Source: Bacteroidales bacterium
GTDB lineage: Bacteria > Bacteroidota > Bacteroidia > Bacteroidales > F082
Direction of reading: 5' to 3'
Assembly (NCBI GenBank): GCA_024710405.1
Contig: JANJUV010000007.1
Span: forward strand, 496,001 to 560,000
DNA: 64,000 nt
The notes beneath the pieces are model-generated. The model was not told the DNA's origin. It made no database searches and saw only the letters and a list, made by a program, of their open reading frames with translations. This document shows, one piece after another, positions 56,901 to 63,744 of this stretch (positions are counted from its first letter, which is position 1; every line of letters starts with the position of its first letter). Position numbers and translations under genes: made by a program.

Positions 56901-57189
56901 AACGAAATATGATTTTCTCAGCTTTCAAAAAATCTGATTGTAAACGATAGAGATCGCCCAACTCAAGCAGAAGTCTGAGATTGGAATCGGCCGGGCCATT
57001 ACAATCAAGTGCTTCTGTAAAAAAAATGATCGCACTGTCTGTTTTGCCCTCAATGCTGAATTTCTTTCCCAGTCTGTAGCTTTCTTCAAAATTACATTTG
57101 TTTTCTTGCCCTACATACCTATCACAGCTGCTCAAATGAAGCAGCACAAAAAAAGAAATCAGAATGATTAAAAGAAAACTTTGTTTCAT
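53929..57189 (-). CDS. TPR-CHAT caspase-like lipoprotein with a C-terminal membrane anchor
   Basis: The 1086-residue protein has a lipoprotein signal (MKQSFLLIILISFFVLLHLSSC, lipidated Cys near 22), then about ten TPR motifs (residues 40-480), a helical linker (500-730), and a C-terminal CHAT domain (about 770-1045). The caspase-like dyad is H907 in LHLAMHTQ and C954 in VLSACNTGSG, followed by the usual GEGIMSLSRGFVYAGVPS. A hydrophobic helix (about 1060-1080, FVYAGILLLVILITGVFIL) ends the protein with a short basic tail. CHAT proteins are often proteases controlled by TPR domains. The start at 57189 fits both the lipobox and a promoter upstream. Convergence with the sigma/TPR pair suggests a shared system, but regulation is unproven. 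Confidence 0.9.
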   Translation of the reverse strand: MKQSFLLIILISFFVLLHLSSCDRYVGQENKCNFEESYRLGKKFSIEGKTDSAIIFFTEALDCNGPADSNLRLLLELGDLYRLQSDFLKAEKIIFRFDSLYLTQDKKDSSLIAEKFHLKGKIATNKGSYNDALRYFHESIELKNRVFGRHQLIHAKTFNFIGIVYLYQNQYKHALDFFDSSLLICETHGVFEKDASDSFMNKGIVYSILGRYEDAINNFNHSRRIQEVNPLKYRDLGEFYINYGHFLKSVGESSESIEMYEKAENLLKHDLRSKNISMTHLYINLGNAYYQRGDYDKARVYYSNTIRELEDKVEENHPSLVMVRNNLAFMHFIVGEYHAAEDLFRKNLNQKINSETRVFLLRNLAKVIEALGDKIEAENLFLNALVESRGNLGENHQETSVSLQSLGELYIRQSRHDEAILMLESAMKIMVNNYSAQRTSINHLKVLIAKALTMKSDYQAAESIFLEATKGFNPESEQSFLDADVRIKEAFFGLAALYYLRSKANSDTLLLKKSLGNYLTGLKIVEKLGMTIADESRLLLNQENRRRMAEALSVCHYLYVATGDESYLDLAFDLSSKSKGAVLLSSIRHNKALEFGGVPNEVTLKENSLREEISVVRKLIYNEKLKKQPSHTQLGYLENKLFVLDKMYDSLTEHIEVQYPSYFRLKYQSNLIPLQKVQQELSNNQILLDYSIYDSTVFLIALTNKEKLFRRLEGIKDPETSVNELLNYLKPDFSNLTGTEYRRFAELSHELYDFLIGPVDQLTEEKHIMVIPDGILGYIPFEVLITELPDTSLNLDYTTLPYLLKTNSVSYIYSATLRYMEQNDKDSIHKGRVLTFVPDYSDIRYQQQQSVADDEVRQDLVPLPYARLESKHVLSIVDGKELKGERASKLNFVSMANDFDVLHLAMHTQISDNNPLYSRLVFHPLPDSLDSYSLSTYELYNLRLNARLVVLSACNTGSGSLRQGEGIMSLSRGFVYAGVPSIVMTTWEVHDESGSRLMERFYFYLREGLGKDEALRKAKLDFLEGSNRLKAHPYFWSSYVLIGNPDPISLEASERDYKNFVYAGILLLVILITGVFILKKRTTASS

Positions 57190-57206
57190 TGCTCCGAAAA
57201 TCCTTA

Positions 57207-57236
57207 CGAAATTAGCTATTTCATTGTTTACTGCAA
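57207..57236 (-). promoter_or_regulatory. Promoter of the CHAT gene
   Basis: The minus strand has TTG (57234-57236), a 19-base spacer and TAATTTCG (57207-57214), which matches TAnnTTTG except for one base. The transcript would start about 11 bases before the ATG. The -33 element overlaps the T-run of the preceding terminator. Confidence 0.65.
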
Positions 57237-57266
57237 AAAAAAAAGGGAGACCCCTTAAGGCCTCCC
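57231..57266 (-). terminator. Terminator after the dockerin/T9SS gene
   Basis: On the minus strand GGGAGGCC pairs with GGTCTCCC (one G-U pair), with a six-base loop and a T-run of about ten. It lies 25 bases past the stop codon. Confidence 0.88.
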
Positions 57267-57290
57267 CCAACCAACAATTAATTACTGCAC

Positions 57291-58502
57291 TTATCGAACA
57301 TATAAACTACTCTTCATCACTTGTTTGTCCGCTGTTTGCACAATGAGCCTGTAACTTCCGGGAATATAAGAACCTAGGTCAACAATAATATTATTCGTGC
57401 CGGCTGTAACAGAAATACTAAACTGATCAACCAACTGTCCTTGCATATTGAACACAGAAACCAAGGAAGAGCCGGCCTGATCTACTGTAATTTCAAGATT
57501 TGTAGTGCCTGAAGCCGGCATTGGGTATAACCTGAGAGATGAACCTTCGCCAGCCGCTATAGAAAGTTTCGGCGCGGTTAATTCCAGATATCCGATCCTT
57601 TCACCCGTATTGTCAAGAATGTGGCTTTCCTTACCCAGTCGAAGATTAATATCTCCTGTCACTTGTCCTTTCTTCCTGACAGCTATGGTAGCAAGCACTC
57701 CCTCGAACGATCTGTCCGATTTATCATAATTCTGAATCCAACTCATGCGTATTTGGTTATCCACAACAGCATAATGAGCATCTGTGCCAAATGGAACAAC
57801 TTCAACAATTTCAAGCACCTGTGGATCAAACTCAAACACAAGACCATACCCTGCCAGATCAATAAGCGAGGGCGCTTTGACCGGGAAACTCACAATCTGT
57901 CCTGATTGAAGATTGGCTATACCCTCATGTTCTAAAATCATCTCATCGATCAATTCCCTGCCTGTCGGAACCCAGACACCGCCTACATCACCTGTGCTGC
58001 TTCCGGCAACATTTCCACCGCCTTCGCGGGAAAATGTGCTTACCTCAACATCAAGAAAAACCCATTCTCCGGCAGGAAATGGCTGGCCGTAGATGAAATA
58101 ATGGATAACAATGAACAGATAGTCAACCATGTTCACAACACCATTGCCGGTTACGTCAGCCGCCATAAACTCAATCGGTGTAAACTCAATCCATCCAAAG
58201 ATGTACTGCAAGATAAGCCAGGCATCATAAAGGTCAACTCCTCCGGGATCGATTTCTGTAGTGCTGGAGAGCACATAAGTTCCATCGGGAATATTGGTAA
58301 AAGCATAGTACCCGTTATCACCTGTTGTGTAAGTATTGATCAGTGTGCCACCGGTCGTATACAGTCCAACCTGAACATCAGGTATAGGAACCTGAGGGTT
58401 ATCGCGGTATAAGACATACCCGTCAATCGTGTTTTGCGCAAATACCTGATGGTTAATGACCAACAGCAAGGCAAACATGGATGTCAATAAAATTCTTTTC
58501 AT
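57291..58502 (-). CDS. Secreted T9SS cargo with dockerin-like and cohesin-like domains
   Basis: The 403-residue protein has a signal peptide (1-22, ending FAQ), a carboxypeptidase-regulatory-like beta-sandwich (24-80, IDGYVLYRDNPQVPIPDVQV...), a dockerin type I-like pair of calcium loops (DPGGVDLYDAWLILQYIFG, 85-103; ADVTGNGVVNMVDYLFI, 115-131), a beta-sandwich similar to cohesins (about 197-290, with YGLVFEFDPQVLEIVEV) and a C-terminal T9SS sorting domain (about 325-403, ending KSSLYVR). T9SS would place it on the cell surface or outside. A dockerin and a cohesin-like domain in one chain would let copies self-assemble or link other proteins. The CHAT gene follows on the same strand but is separated by a terminator. 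Confidence 0.82.
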   Translation of the reverse strand: MKRILLTSMFALLLVINHQVFAQNTIDGYVLYRDNPQVPIPDVQVGLYTTGGTLINTYTTGDNGYYAFTNIPDGTYVLSSTTEIDPGGVDLYDAWLILQYIFGWIEFTPIEFMAADVTGNGVVNMVDYLFIVIHYFIYGQPFPAGEWVFLDVEVSTFSREGGGNVAGSSTGDVGGVWVPTGRELIDEMILEHEGIANLQSGQIVSFPVKAPSLIDLAGYGLVFEFDPQVLEIVEVVPFGTDAHYAVVDNQIRMSWIQNYDKSDRSFEGVLATIAVRKKGQVTGDINLRLGKESHILDNTGERIGYLELTAPKLSIAAGEGSSLRLYPMPASGTTNLEITVDQAGSSLVSVFNMQGQLVDQFSISVTAGTNNIIVDLGSYIPGSYRLIVQTADKQVMKSSLYVR

Positions 58503-58728
58503 GTTGTTAAAGATAATTGTTTGTTAAGATACTTTTCTTTCGAAATACATTTTCCCACACTATAGTAACAAAATCAACGGAAATCGTACTAATCTAATTG
58601 AATTTCAAGTTAAACCAATAAATTATAATACTGTTTTTCAACTAATTAAATTTTTCAAAAAAAAAATGAACCTGCATGAAATAATTCATCATGCTATACA
58701 GTATTTAATGCTGTTTGGTCCGGTTTCA

Positions 58729-58736
58729 TATTTTTG
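58729..58736 (+). promoter_or_regulatory. -7 element immediately before the TlpA-like gene
   Basis: TATTTTTG is a full -7 match ending only four bases before the start codon. If used, transcription would begin at or just within the start codon, giving a leaderless or nearly leaderless message. Confidence 0.4.
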
Positions 58737-58740
58737 CACC

Positions 58741-60162
58741 ATGAAAAAAACGTTTCACTTACACTTGTACCGATTTCTTCTGGTTTTGGTTTCAGTTTTG
58801 ACTCCTTTCCTGAACTTTGGGCAGAATTCAGGTCACAGAATCTCATTTGACCTTAGCGGGCAGAACGATAGCAGCTATATACTTGTACGTCATTATGGAA
58901 ACAAAATACATCTGGTAGATTCTGCTACGAAAAACTCAGCAGGACTTGTCACTTTTGAAGGAAATGAACATCTACCCGGTGGGGTTTATGTGCTGGCAAA
59001 CAAGAAAAGAAACAAACTCATTGAATTTATTGTATCCAACAACCAACATTTTTCTATTGAAGCTGATTTTTCAGGTGATGATTTCAGGATCAATGCACCG
59101 GATGACGATGTTAACTCGATGTTTTTCAAACAAATATCAATATCAAACAGTACAAACAAGGAACTAAGTGCCTGGAAAACCAAACTGGAAGCAGGTCTAA
59201 TTAATGAAGACCGCTATGCAAAAATATCAGATTCATTGAATCATATTATTAAGCAATTCAGGACCACAGTAATAGATAGCTTTCCTGATTCGTTTATTTC
59301 AATACTTTTCAGGGCTATGAAAGAAACAGATATCCCAGAAGAGATCAAAGGTAATGCTGAAAAATCATACCATTATTTTAAGAACCACTATTGGGATAAC
59401 TTTCTACTCTCTGATGACCGGTTGCTACGGTCGCCAATTTTCCAACCAAAACTTGATTTTTATTTTGAGCAACTTGTACCCCCCGTCCCTGACTCCGTAA
59501 TTCATTCAATTGACAGAATAATCAGCCTTACCGGAAACAACGAAGAAGTCAGAGATTACCTGATCTGGCACTTTACATCAGAATACCAGAATTCGACAAT
59601 AATGGGAATGGACAAGGTGTTTGTGCATATGGCAGATAACTACTTCAGCAAATACTCTGTTGCCAACACTTCACCTTCTGTTCTTGAAAAAATAAAAGAA
59701 AGAGCTGATCAGTTGCGTTTGCTTCTGATCGGGAAAACAGCCCCTGACATCTGGTTAATTGACTCAAGCGGCAATTACCGTTCGTTCAGAGAGATTAAGA
59801 ATGAGTTTACAGTTTTATTGTTTTGGGATCATGAATGCGGCGTATGCAAAAAGGAGATGGATGGTCTGATTAACATTTACAAGAGCGGGACTATCGATAT
59901 GGAAGTTTTTGCCATTGGCACTAATGGAAAACTCGATGGATGGAAAGATTACCTCATCCGTTATCGGCTTCCGTGGATCAATGTAAATGGAACCCGGAGC
60001 CTGAACGCTGACTTTCATCACCTTTATGACATCTATGGAACTCCTGTAATCTATTTGCTCGACAAGGAAAAAAGAATTATTGCCAAAAGAATCAAAGCTG
60101 AACAGATTAGTCTAGTAATTGAAAATTATCGGATGAACAATCAAAACCCACTTTTCAGGTGA
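58741..60162 (+). CDS. TlpA/ResA-like thioredoxin-fold protein
   Basis: The 473-residue protein has a signal peptide (about 1-28, ending NFGQ), an N-terminal DUF4369-like beta domain (about 32-130), a helical DUF5106-like middle (about 140-325) and a C-terminal thioredoxin domain of the TlpA/AhpC-TSA type. The active site is C366-G-V-C369 in FWDHECGVCKKEM; the cis-proline is in YGTPVIYLLD. Such periplasmic proteins reduce or exchange disulfides, for instance in cytochrome maturation. No cytochrome gene is near. The start at 58741 gives the signal peptide. The next gene's GTG start overlaps its stop (GTGA). Confidence 0.88.
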   Translation: MKKTFHLHLYRFLLVLVSVLTPFLNFGQNSGHRISFDLSGQNDSSYILVRHYGNKIHLVDSATKNSAGLVTFEGNEHLPGGVYVLANKKRNKLIEFIVSNNQHFSIEADFSGDDFRINAPDDDVNSMFFKQISISNSTNKELSAWKTKLEAGLINEDRYAKISDSLNHIIKQFRTTVIDSFPDSFISILFRAMKETDIPEEIKGNAEKSYHYFKNHYWDNFLLSDDRLLRSPIFQPKLDFYFEQLVPPVPDSVIHSIDRIISLTGNNEEVRDYLIWHFTSEYQNSTIMGMDKVFVHMADNYFSKYSVANTSPSVLEKIKERADQLRLLLIGKTAPDIWLIDSSGNYRSFREIKNEFTVLLFWDHECGVCKKEMDGLINIYKSGTIDMEVFAIGTNGKLDGWKDYLIRYRLPWINVNGTRSLNADFHHLYDIYGTPVIYLLDKEKRIIAKRIKAEQISLVIENYRMNNQNPLFR

Positions 60163-60923
60163 GCCTGATCACCTCACTTATTCAAAGATTAATCCTTTCA
60201 TTGTGGTTGGGGATGTTGCCATCATTTACTGTCGGACAGCATGTTGTACCTGTATCAAATAGTTTTAAGGGTACCTGGATAGCAGGAATCCAGACCGGGG
60301 TGGCGATTCCTTTTATGGATCTGACTGAGTCAGGGCTTATTCCAAAAAATGATCATAAACATAGCAATCTCAATATGGCCGGAGGTTTGTATCTCGGTGT
60401 CGAAATAAACCCCAGCCTGATGATTTCAGGCCAAATATTTATTGCAAGGCTAAACGATCAAAACTTTGACCGTAATCAATATTTTCTTTCCTCTGTTACT
60501 GAACTTAATGGTGTGGCAGCATACAATATTCTAAAACTCTTTCTGCCAAATTCTTCAGATCAAAGATTTAAAGTTCATTTACTGGGTGGAGCCGGACTGT
60601 GTTTTTATCACTCAGGGGTATACAACCTGTTAACTGATGAAACGCTCATTGAAAGAGGCGCAAATGCTACGTTTGGTTTCACCGGCAAGGTGATGGAAGG
60701 AGTCATTATTTCGGGTATCAGCATCAGGTTCAACATCACAAAAAACATAGATATTTTCGCCACCAGTGCACAGAGATGGATGAATGCCGACAATTTTGAA
60801 TCAGTCAAAGGTGGTTTTGCATTCGATAACTACAACATAAGTTCAATCGGCATACAGGTAAAGCTGAAAAACGAAAAACCCTATCCAATGATCTTTGAAG
60901 ACTTCCGAAGGAAGATTGAATAA
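60159..60923 (+). CDS. Outer-membrane beta-barrel-like protein
   Basis: The 254-residue protein has a signal peptide (about 1-26, ending TVGQ) and alternating amphipathic strands (GTWIAGIQTGVAIPF, MAGGLYLGVEINPSLMISGQIFIARL, FKVHLLGGAGLCFYHSGVY, VIISGISIRFNITKNIDIFATSAQRWM) that suggest a small porin-like or OmpA-type barrel of about eight to ten strands. No family can be named. It starts with GTG, coupled to the thioredoxin-fold gene. It is close in style to the outer-membrane proteins that Bacteroidota pair with periplasmic redox proteins, though the pairing itself has no known meaning. Confidence 0.6.
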   Translation: MSLITSLIQRLILSLWLGMLPSFTVGQHVVPVSNSFKGTWIAGIQTGVAIPFMDLTESGLIPKNDHKHSNLNMAGGLYLGVEINPSLMISGQIFIARLNDQNFDRNQYFLSSVTELNGVAAYNILKLFLPNSSDQRFKVHLLGGAGLCFYHSGVYNLLTDETLIERGANATFGFTGKVMEGVIISGISIRFNITKNIDIFATSAQRWMNADNFESVKGGFAFDNYNISSIGIQVKLKNEKPYPMIFEDFRRKIE

Positions 60924-60961
60924 AAAATACCACCCATTTGATAATGGATGGCAATTTCTTG

Positions 60962-61036
60962 TGGGGCGTACTGGAATCGAACCAGTGACCTCTTGCCTGT
61001 CAAGCAAGCGCTCTAAACCAACTGAGCTAACGTCCC
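60962..61036 (-). tRNA. tRNA-Val (anticodon GAC)
   Basis: On the minus strand a full cloverleaf can be drawn: acceptor GGGACGT with ACGCCCC, D-arm GCTC/GAGC, anticodon arm CTTGC/GCAAG with loop TTGACAG (anticodon GAC, reading GUC and GUU), and T-arm ACTGG/CCAGT with loop TTCGAAT. The discriminator is A and the CCA end is not encoded. Acceptor position 4 is an A facing C, a mismatch in an otherwise perfect stem. It lies antisense between two protein genes and has its own promoter. Confidence 0.95.
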
Positions 61037-61077
61037 GGATAGTAGTGATAAGATGCCGTGACAATCGATTCAGTCGG

Positions 61078-61107
61078 CAAAAATACAAACTCTTTGCAAG
61101 CTGTCAA
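61078..61107 (-). promoter_or_regulatory. Promoter of tRNA-Val
   Basis: The minus strand has TTG (61105-61107), a 19-base spacer and TATTTTTG (61078-61085), an exact consensus match. Transcription would start about 35 bases before the mature tRNA. Confidence 0.8.
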
Positions 61108-61130
61108 TATTCTCATTTGCGACATTTCAG

Positions 61131-61138
61131 TATTTTTG
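61131..61138 (+). promoter_or_regulatory. -7 element of the DPP IV gene
   Basis: TATTTTTG lies 16 bases before the DPP IV start and is a full -7 match, without a clear -33. It is divergent from the tRNA promoter; only about 25 bases separate the two. Confidence 0.4.
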
Positions 61139-61153
61139 ACAAAAAAATGCATT

Positions 61154-63379
61154 ATGACAAAACTTAGCTTTGGAATCATTGCCCTTTTTCTTCTGGTACA
61201 ATACACGAGTAAAGCGCAAGACAAAAAGGAGATCGGACTTAAAGATATCTGGGCAAGTGGTATTTTCATGCCTCAGACGGTGAGAGGAGTCAGCCCGATG
61301 AACGACGGAGAGCATTATCTGATGATTGATGATACAGCTCTGAATGCATATCAATACAAAACCGGGAATTTTGCCTTTATGCTTGCAAGCACCAAAGATC
61401 TGATTCCTGAAGGATTTGACAGGCCGCTTGATCTATCAGACTATGTTTTGAGCAATGATGAAAAGAAAATTCTGCTTCAACACGACACTGAAAGCATCTA
61501 CAGGCATTCGACCAAATCCACCTACTATGTCTTCGATGTCGAAAAAAAAACCCTAAAGCAATTATCCACCAACGGCAAACAAAGTCTGGCAGATTTTTCG
61601 CCCGATGGAACCAAAATTGCCTTTGTACGAGACAATAATATTTTTGTCGTTGATATACACACCGGATATGAGTCTCAGATAACGTTTGATGGAAAAACAA
61701 ACGAGATTATAAATGGTACAGCTGACTGGGTATATGAAGAGGAGTTCAGCTTTACCAAGGCATTTTTCTGGTCGCCCGACAGCCGCAAACTGGCATATTA
61801 CCGTTTTGACGAATCAGACGTTAAAGAGTTTCAGATGGAGATGTTTACCGGACTATACCCTGAATGGTATCGATACAAATATCCGAAAGCAGGTGAAGAT
61901 AATTCAGTAATCCAAATTAAAATTCATGATCTGAATTCCGGAGAAGCCCTTACCGTAGATTTAGGCCAGGAAACCTATATATATATTCCAAGAATTAAGT
62001 GGACACAATCGTCAGGCTTGTTATCCGTTCAAAAGCTAAACCGTCTGCAGAATCATCTTGAACTTTTGCTGGCAAATGCATCAACAGGGGCAACACATAC
62101 AATCTATGAAGAAAAAAACACTTACTACATCGACATCACTGACCATCTAACCTTTCTGCCTGACGGAAAAAATTTCCTGATTACAAGTGAGAAAGACGGT
62201 TATAATCATATATATCTGAACGACCTTGAAGGCAAAACATCCAGGCAACTTACCGTTGGCAACTGGGATGTTACCGAGATGTATGGATATGATCCTAATA
62301 ACAAACGGGTTTTTTATCAAAGTGCCGAACACTCTCCCCTTGACCGTCATATTTATTCAGTGAGCCTTGATGGAAAGAAAAAACAACTGACAACATTGCC
62401 TGGTCAGAACAGAGCTTCATTCAGCAAGACTTATAAATACTTCCTGGGGACAAACACCACAGCCAATACAGCCCCTGTAAGCCAGATTTTCGGCAGCGAT
62501 GGCAAGTTGCTGCGAACTATTATTGACAATAAGGAGTTCATGAATCGCATCGGCGAATTTGAATTAAGTCCGCTTGAGTTCTTTACCATCAGTGATCCGG
62601 CAATTACGCTGCCTTCTGGTGAAGCTGTTCATCTGAATGCATGGAAAATTATGCCTCCAGAATTCGACCCGAAAAAAAAATACCCTGTTCTTATTTATGT
62701 GTATGGCGGCCCGGGTTCGCAAACAGTGACCAATTCATGGGGATGGCACAATTACTTTTGGTTTCAGATGCTGGCTCAAAAAGGCATTATTGTGGTGTCT
62801 GTTGATAACCGCGGCACTGGCGCAAGAGGCGAGCTTTTCAAAAAGATGACATACAAGGAATTAGGCAAGTACGAAACAGAAGACATGATCACTACTGCCA
62901 GGTATTTGTCACATCTAAGCTATGTTGACAGCAAACGCATTGGTATATTTGGATGGAGTTACGGAGGGTATATGTCGTCACTTGCCATTACCAAGGGTGC
63001 TGAAGAATTTGCCTCTGCTATTGCCGTAGCACCAGTAACCAGCTGGAGGTATTACGACAACATCTATACCGAAAGGTTTATGCGTAAGCCTCAGGATAAT
63101 GCTTCAGGTTACGACGACAACTCCCCAATAAATCATGTCAGGAAGCTAAAAGGCAGCTACCTGCTTGTTCATGGCAGCGCCGATGATAATGTACATTATC
63201 AGAACACCATGGAACTAATCAATGCTCTTGTAAAGGCAAACAAACAGTTTGAACTGATGATTTATCCCAACCGGAACCACGGAATTTACGGAGGCACCAC
63301 CAGGTTGCATTTGTATACACTGATGACAGACTTTCTGGAAAGGACACTTCTTGAAAATATAGATTTAGAGGAAAAATAA
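61154..63379 (+). CDS. Dipeptidyl peptidase IV-type S9 peptidase
   Basis: The 741-residue enzyme is a prolyl oligopeptidase family (S9B) dipeptidyl peptidase that removes Xaa-Pro or Xaa-Ala dipeptides from peptides. A signal peptide (MTKLSFGIIALFLLVQYTSKAQ) directs it to the periplasm or outer membrane. The N-terminal beta-propeller (about 45-490) carries the double-Glu loop WVYEEEF, which binds the substrate amino terminus. The C-terminal hydrolase has S602 in GWSYGGY, D677 in HGSADDNV and H709 in NRNHGIYGG. It is complete. The ATG at 61154 is preferred because a longer form would lack the signal peptide at its N terminus and run through the -7 element. Confidence 0.94.
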   Translation: MTKLSFGIIALFLLVQYTSKAQDKKEIGLKDIWASGIFMPQTVRGVSPMNDGEHYLMIDDTALNAYQYKTGNFAFMLASTKDLIPEGFDRPLDLSDYVLSNDEKKILLQHDTESIYRHSTKSTYYVFDVEKKTLKQLSTNGKQSLADFSPDGTKIAFVRDNNIFVVDIHTGYESQITFDGKTNEIINGTADWVYEEEFSFTKAFFWSPDSRKLAYYRFDESDVKEFQMEMFTGLYPEWYRYKYPKAGEDNSVIQIKIHDLNSGEALTVDLGQETYIYIPRIKWTQSSGLLSVQKLNRLQNHLELLLANASTGATHTIYEEKNTYYIDITDHLTFLPDGKNFLITSEKDGYNHIYLNDLEGKTSRQLTVGNWDVTEMYGYDPNNKRVFYQSAEHSPLDRHIYSVSLDGKKKQLTTLPGQNRASFSKTYKYFLGTNTTANTAPVSQIFGSDGKLLRTIIDNKEFMNRIGEFELSPLEFFTISDPAITLPSGEAVHLNAWKIMPPEFDPKKKYPVLIYVYGGPGSQTVTNSWGWHNYFWFQMLAQKGIIVVSVDNRGTGARGELFKKMTYKELGKYETEDMITTARYLSHLSYVDSKRIGIFGWSYGGYMSSLAITKGAEEFASAIAVAPVTSWRYYDNIYTERFMRKPQDNASGYDDNSPINHVRKLKGSYLLVHGSADDNVHYQNTMELINALVKANKQFELMIYPNRNHGIYGGTTRLHLYTLMTDFLERTLLENIDLEEK

Positions 63380-63411
63380 TTTGTCAATTCACGAAAACTG
63401 ATTAATTTTGC

Positions 63412-63419
63412 GCCCCGGT
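63412..63419 (+). promoter_or_regulatory. -7 element of rpsU
   Basis: TAATTTTG fits TAnnTTTG and lies 48 bases before the rpsU start, leaving room for a leader. No TTG is found at 19 bases upstream. Confidence 0.4.
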
Positions 63420-63466
63420 TGTAAAGTAACAAGTTATAATAACCAAAAGAAAGAAAGTTAGACAAA

Positions 63467-63661
63467 ATGATTATCATTCCAGTAAAAGAAGGTGAAAGCA
63501 TCGACCGCGCCTTAAAAAAATACAAAAGAAAGTTTGAAAAGACCGGAGTGGTCAAAGAACTTCGTGAACGTCAGAAATTCACCAAACCTTCTGTTATCCA
63601 GCGCGAACAACGTTTAAAAGCCATTTACATCCAGCAACTTCGTCGTCAGGAAGAGTTGTAA
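63467..63661 (+). CDS. rpsU: 30S ribosomal protein S21
   Basis: The 64-residue protein starts MIIIPVKEGESIDRALKKYK, has the conserved basic helix pattern RKFEKTGVVKELRERQKF and a C-terminal basic end. bS21 sits near the 3' end of 16S rRNA and, in Bacteroidota, contributes to hiding the anti-Shine-Dalgarno sequence. The leader here is purine-rich (AAGAAAGAAAG) but has no GGAGG. The gene lies directly upstream of a tyrosine-recombinase gene, the order I would expect in Bacteroidota. Confidence 0.95.
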   Translation: MIIIPVKEGESIDRALKKYKRKFEKTGVVKELRERQKFTKPSVIQREQRLKAIYIQQLRRQEEL

Positions 63662-63744
63662 GATTCTTTTTTTTGCTGGAAATATTTTGAAAAACTTTGA
63701 TGTAGGGATAGTTTTTACTAAATTTACATCGAAGTTTGTTTTTT

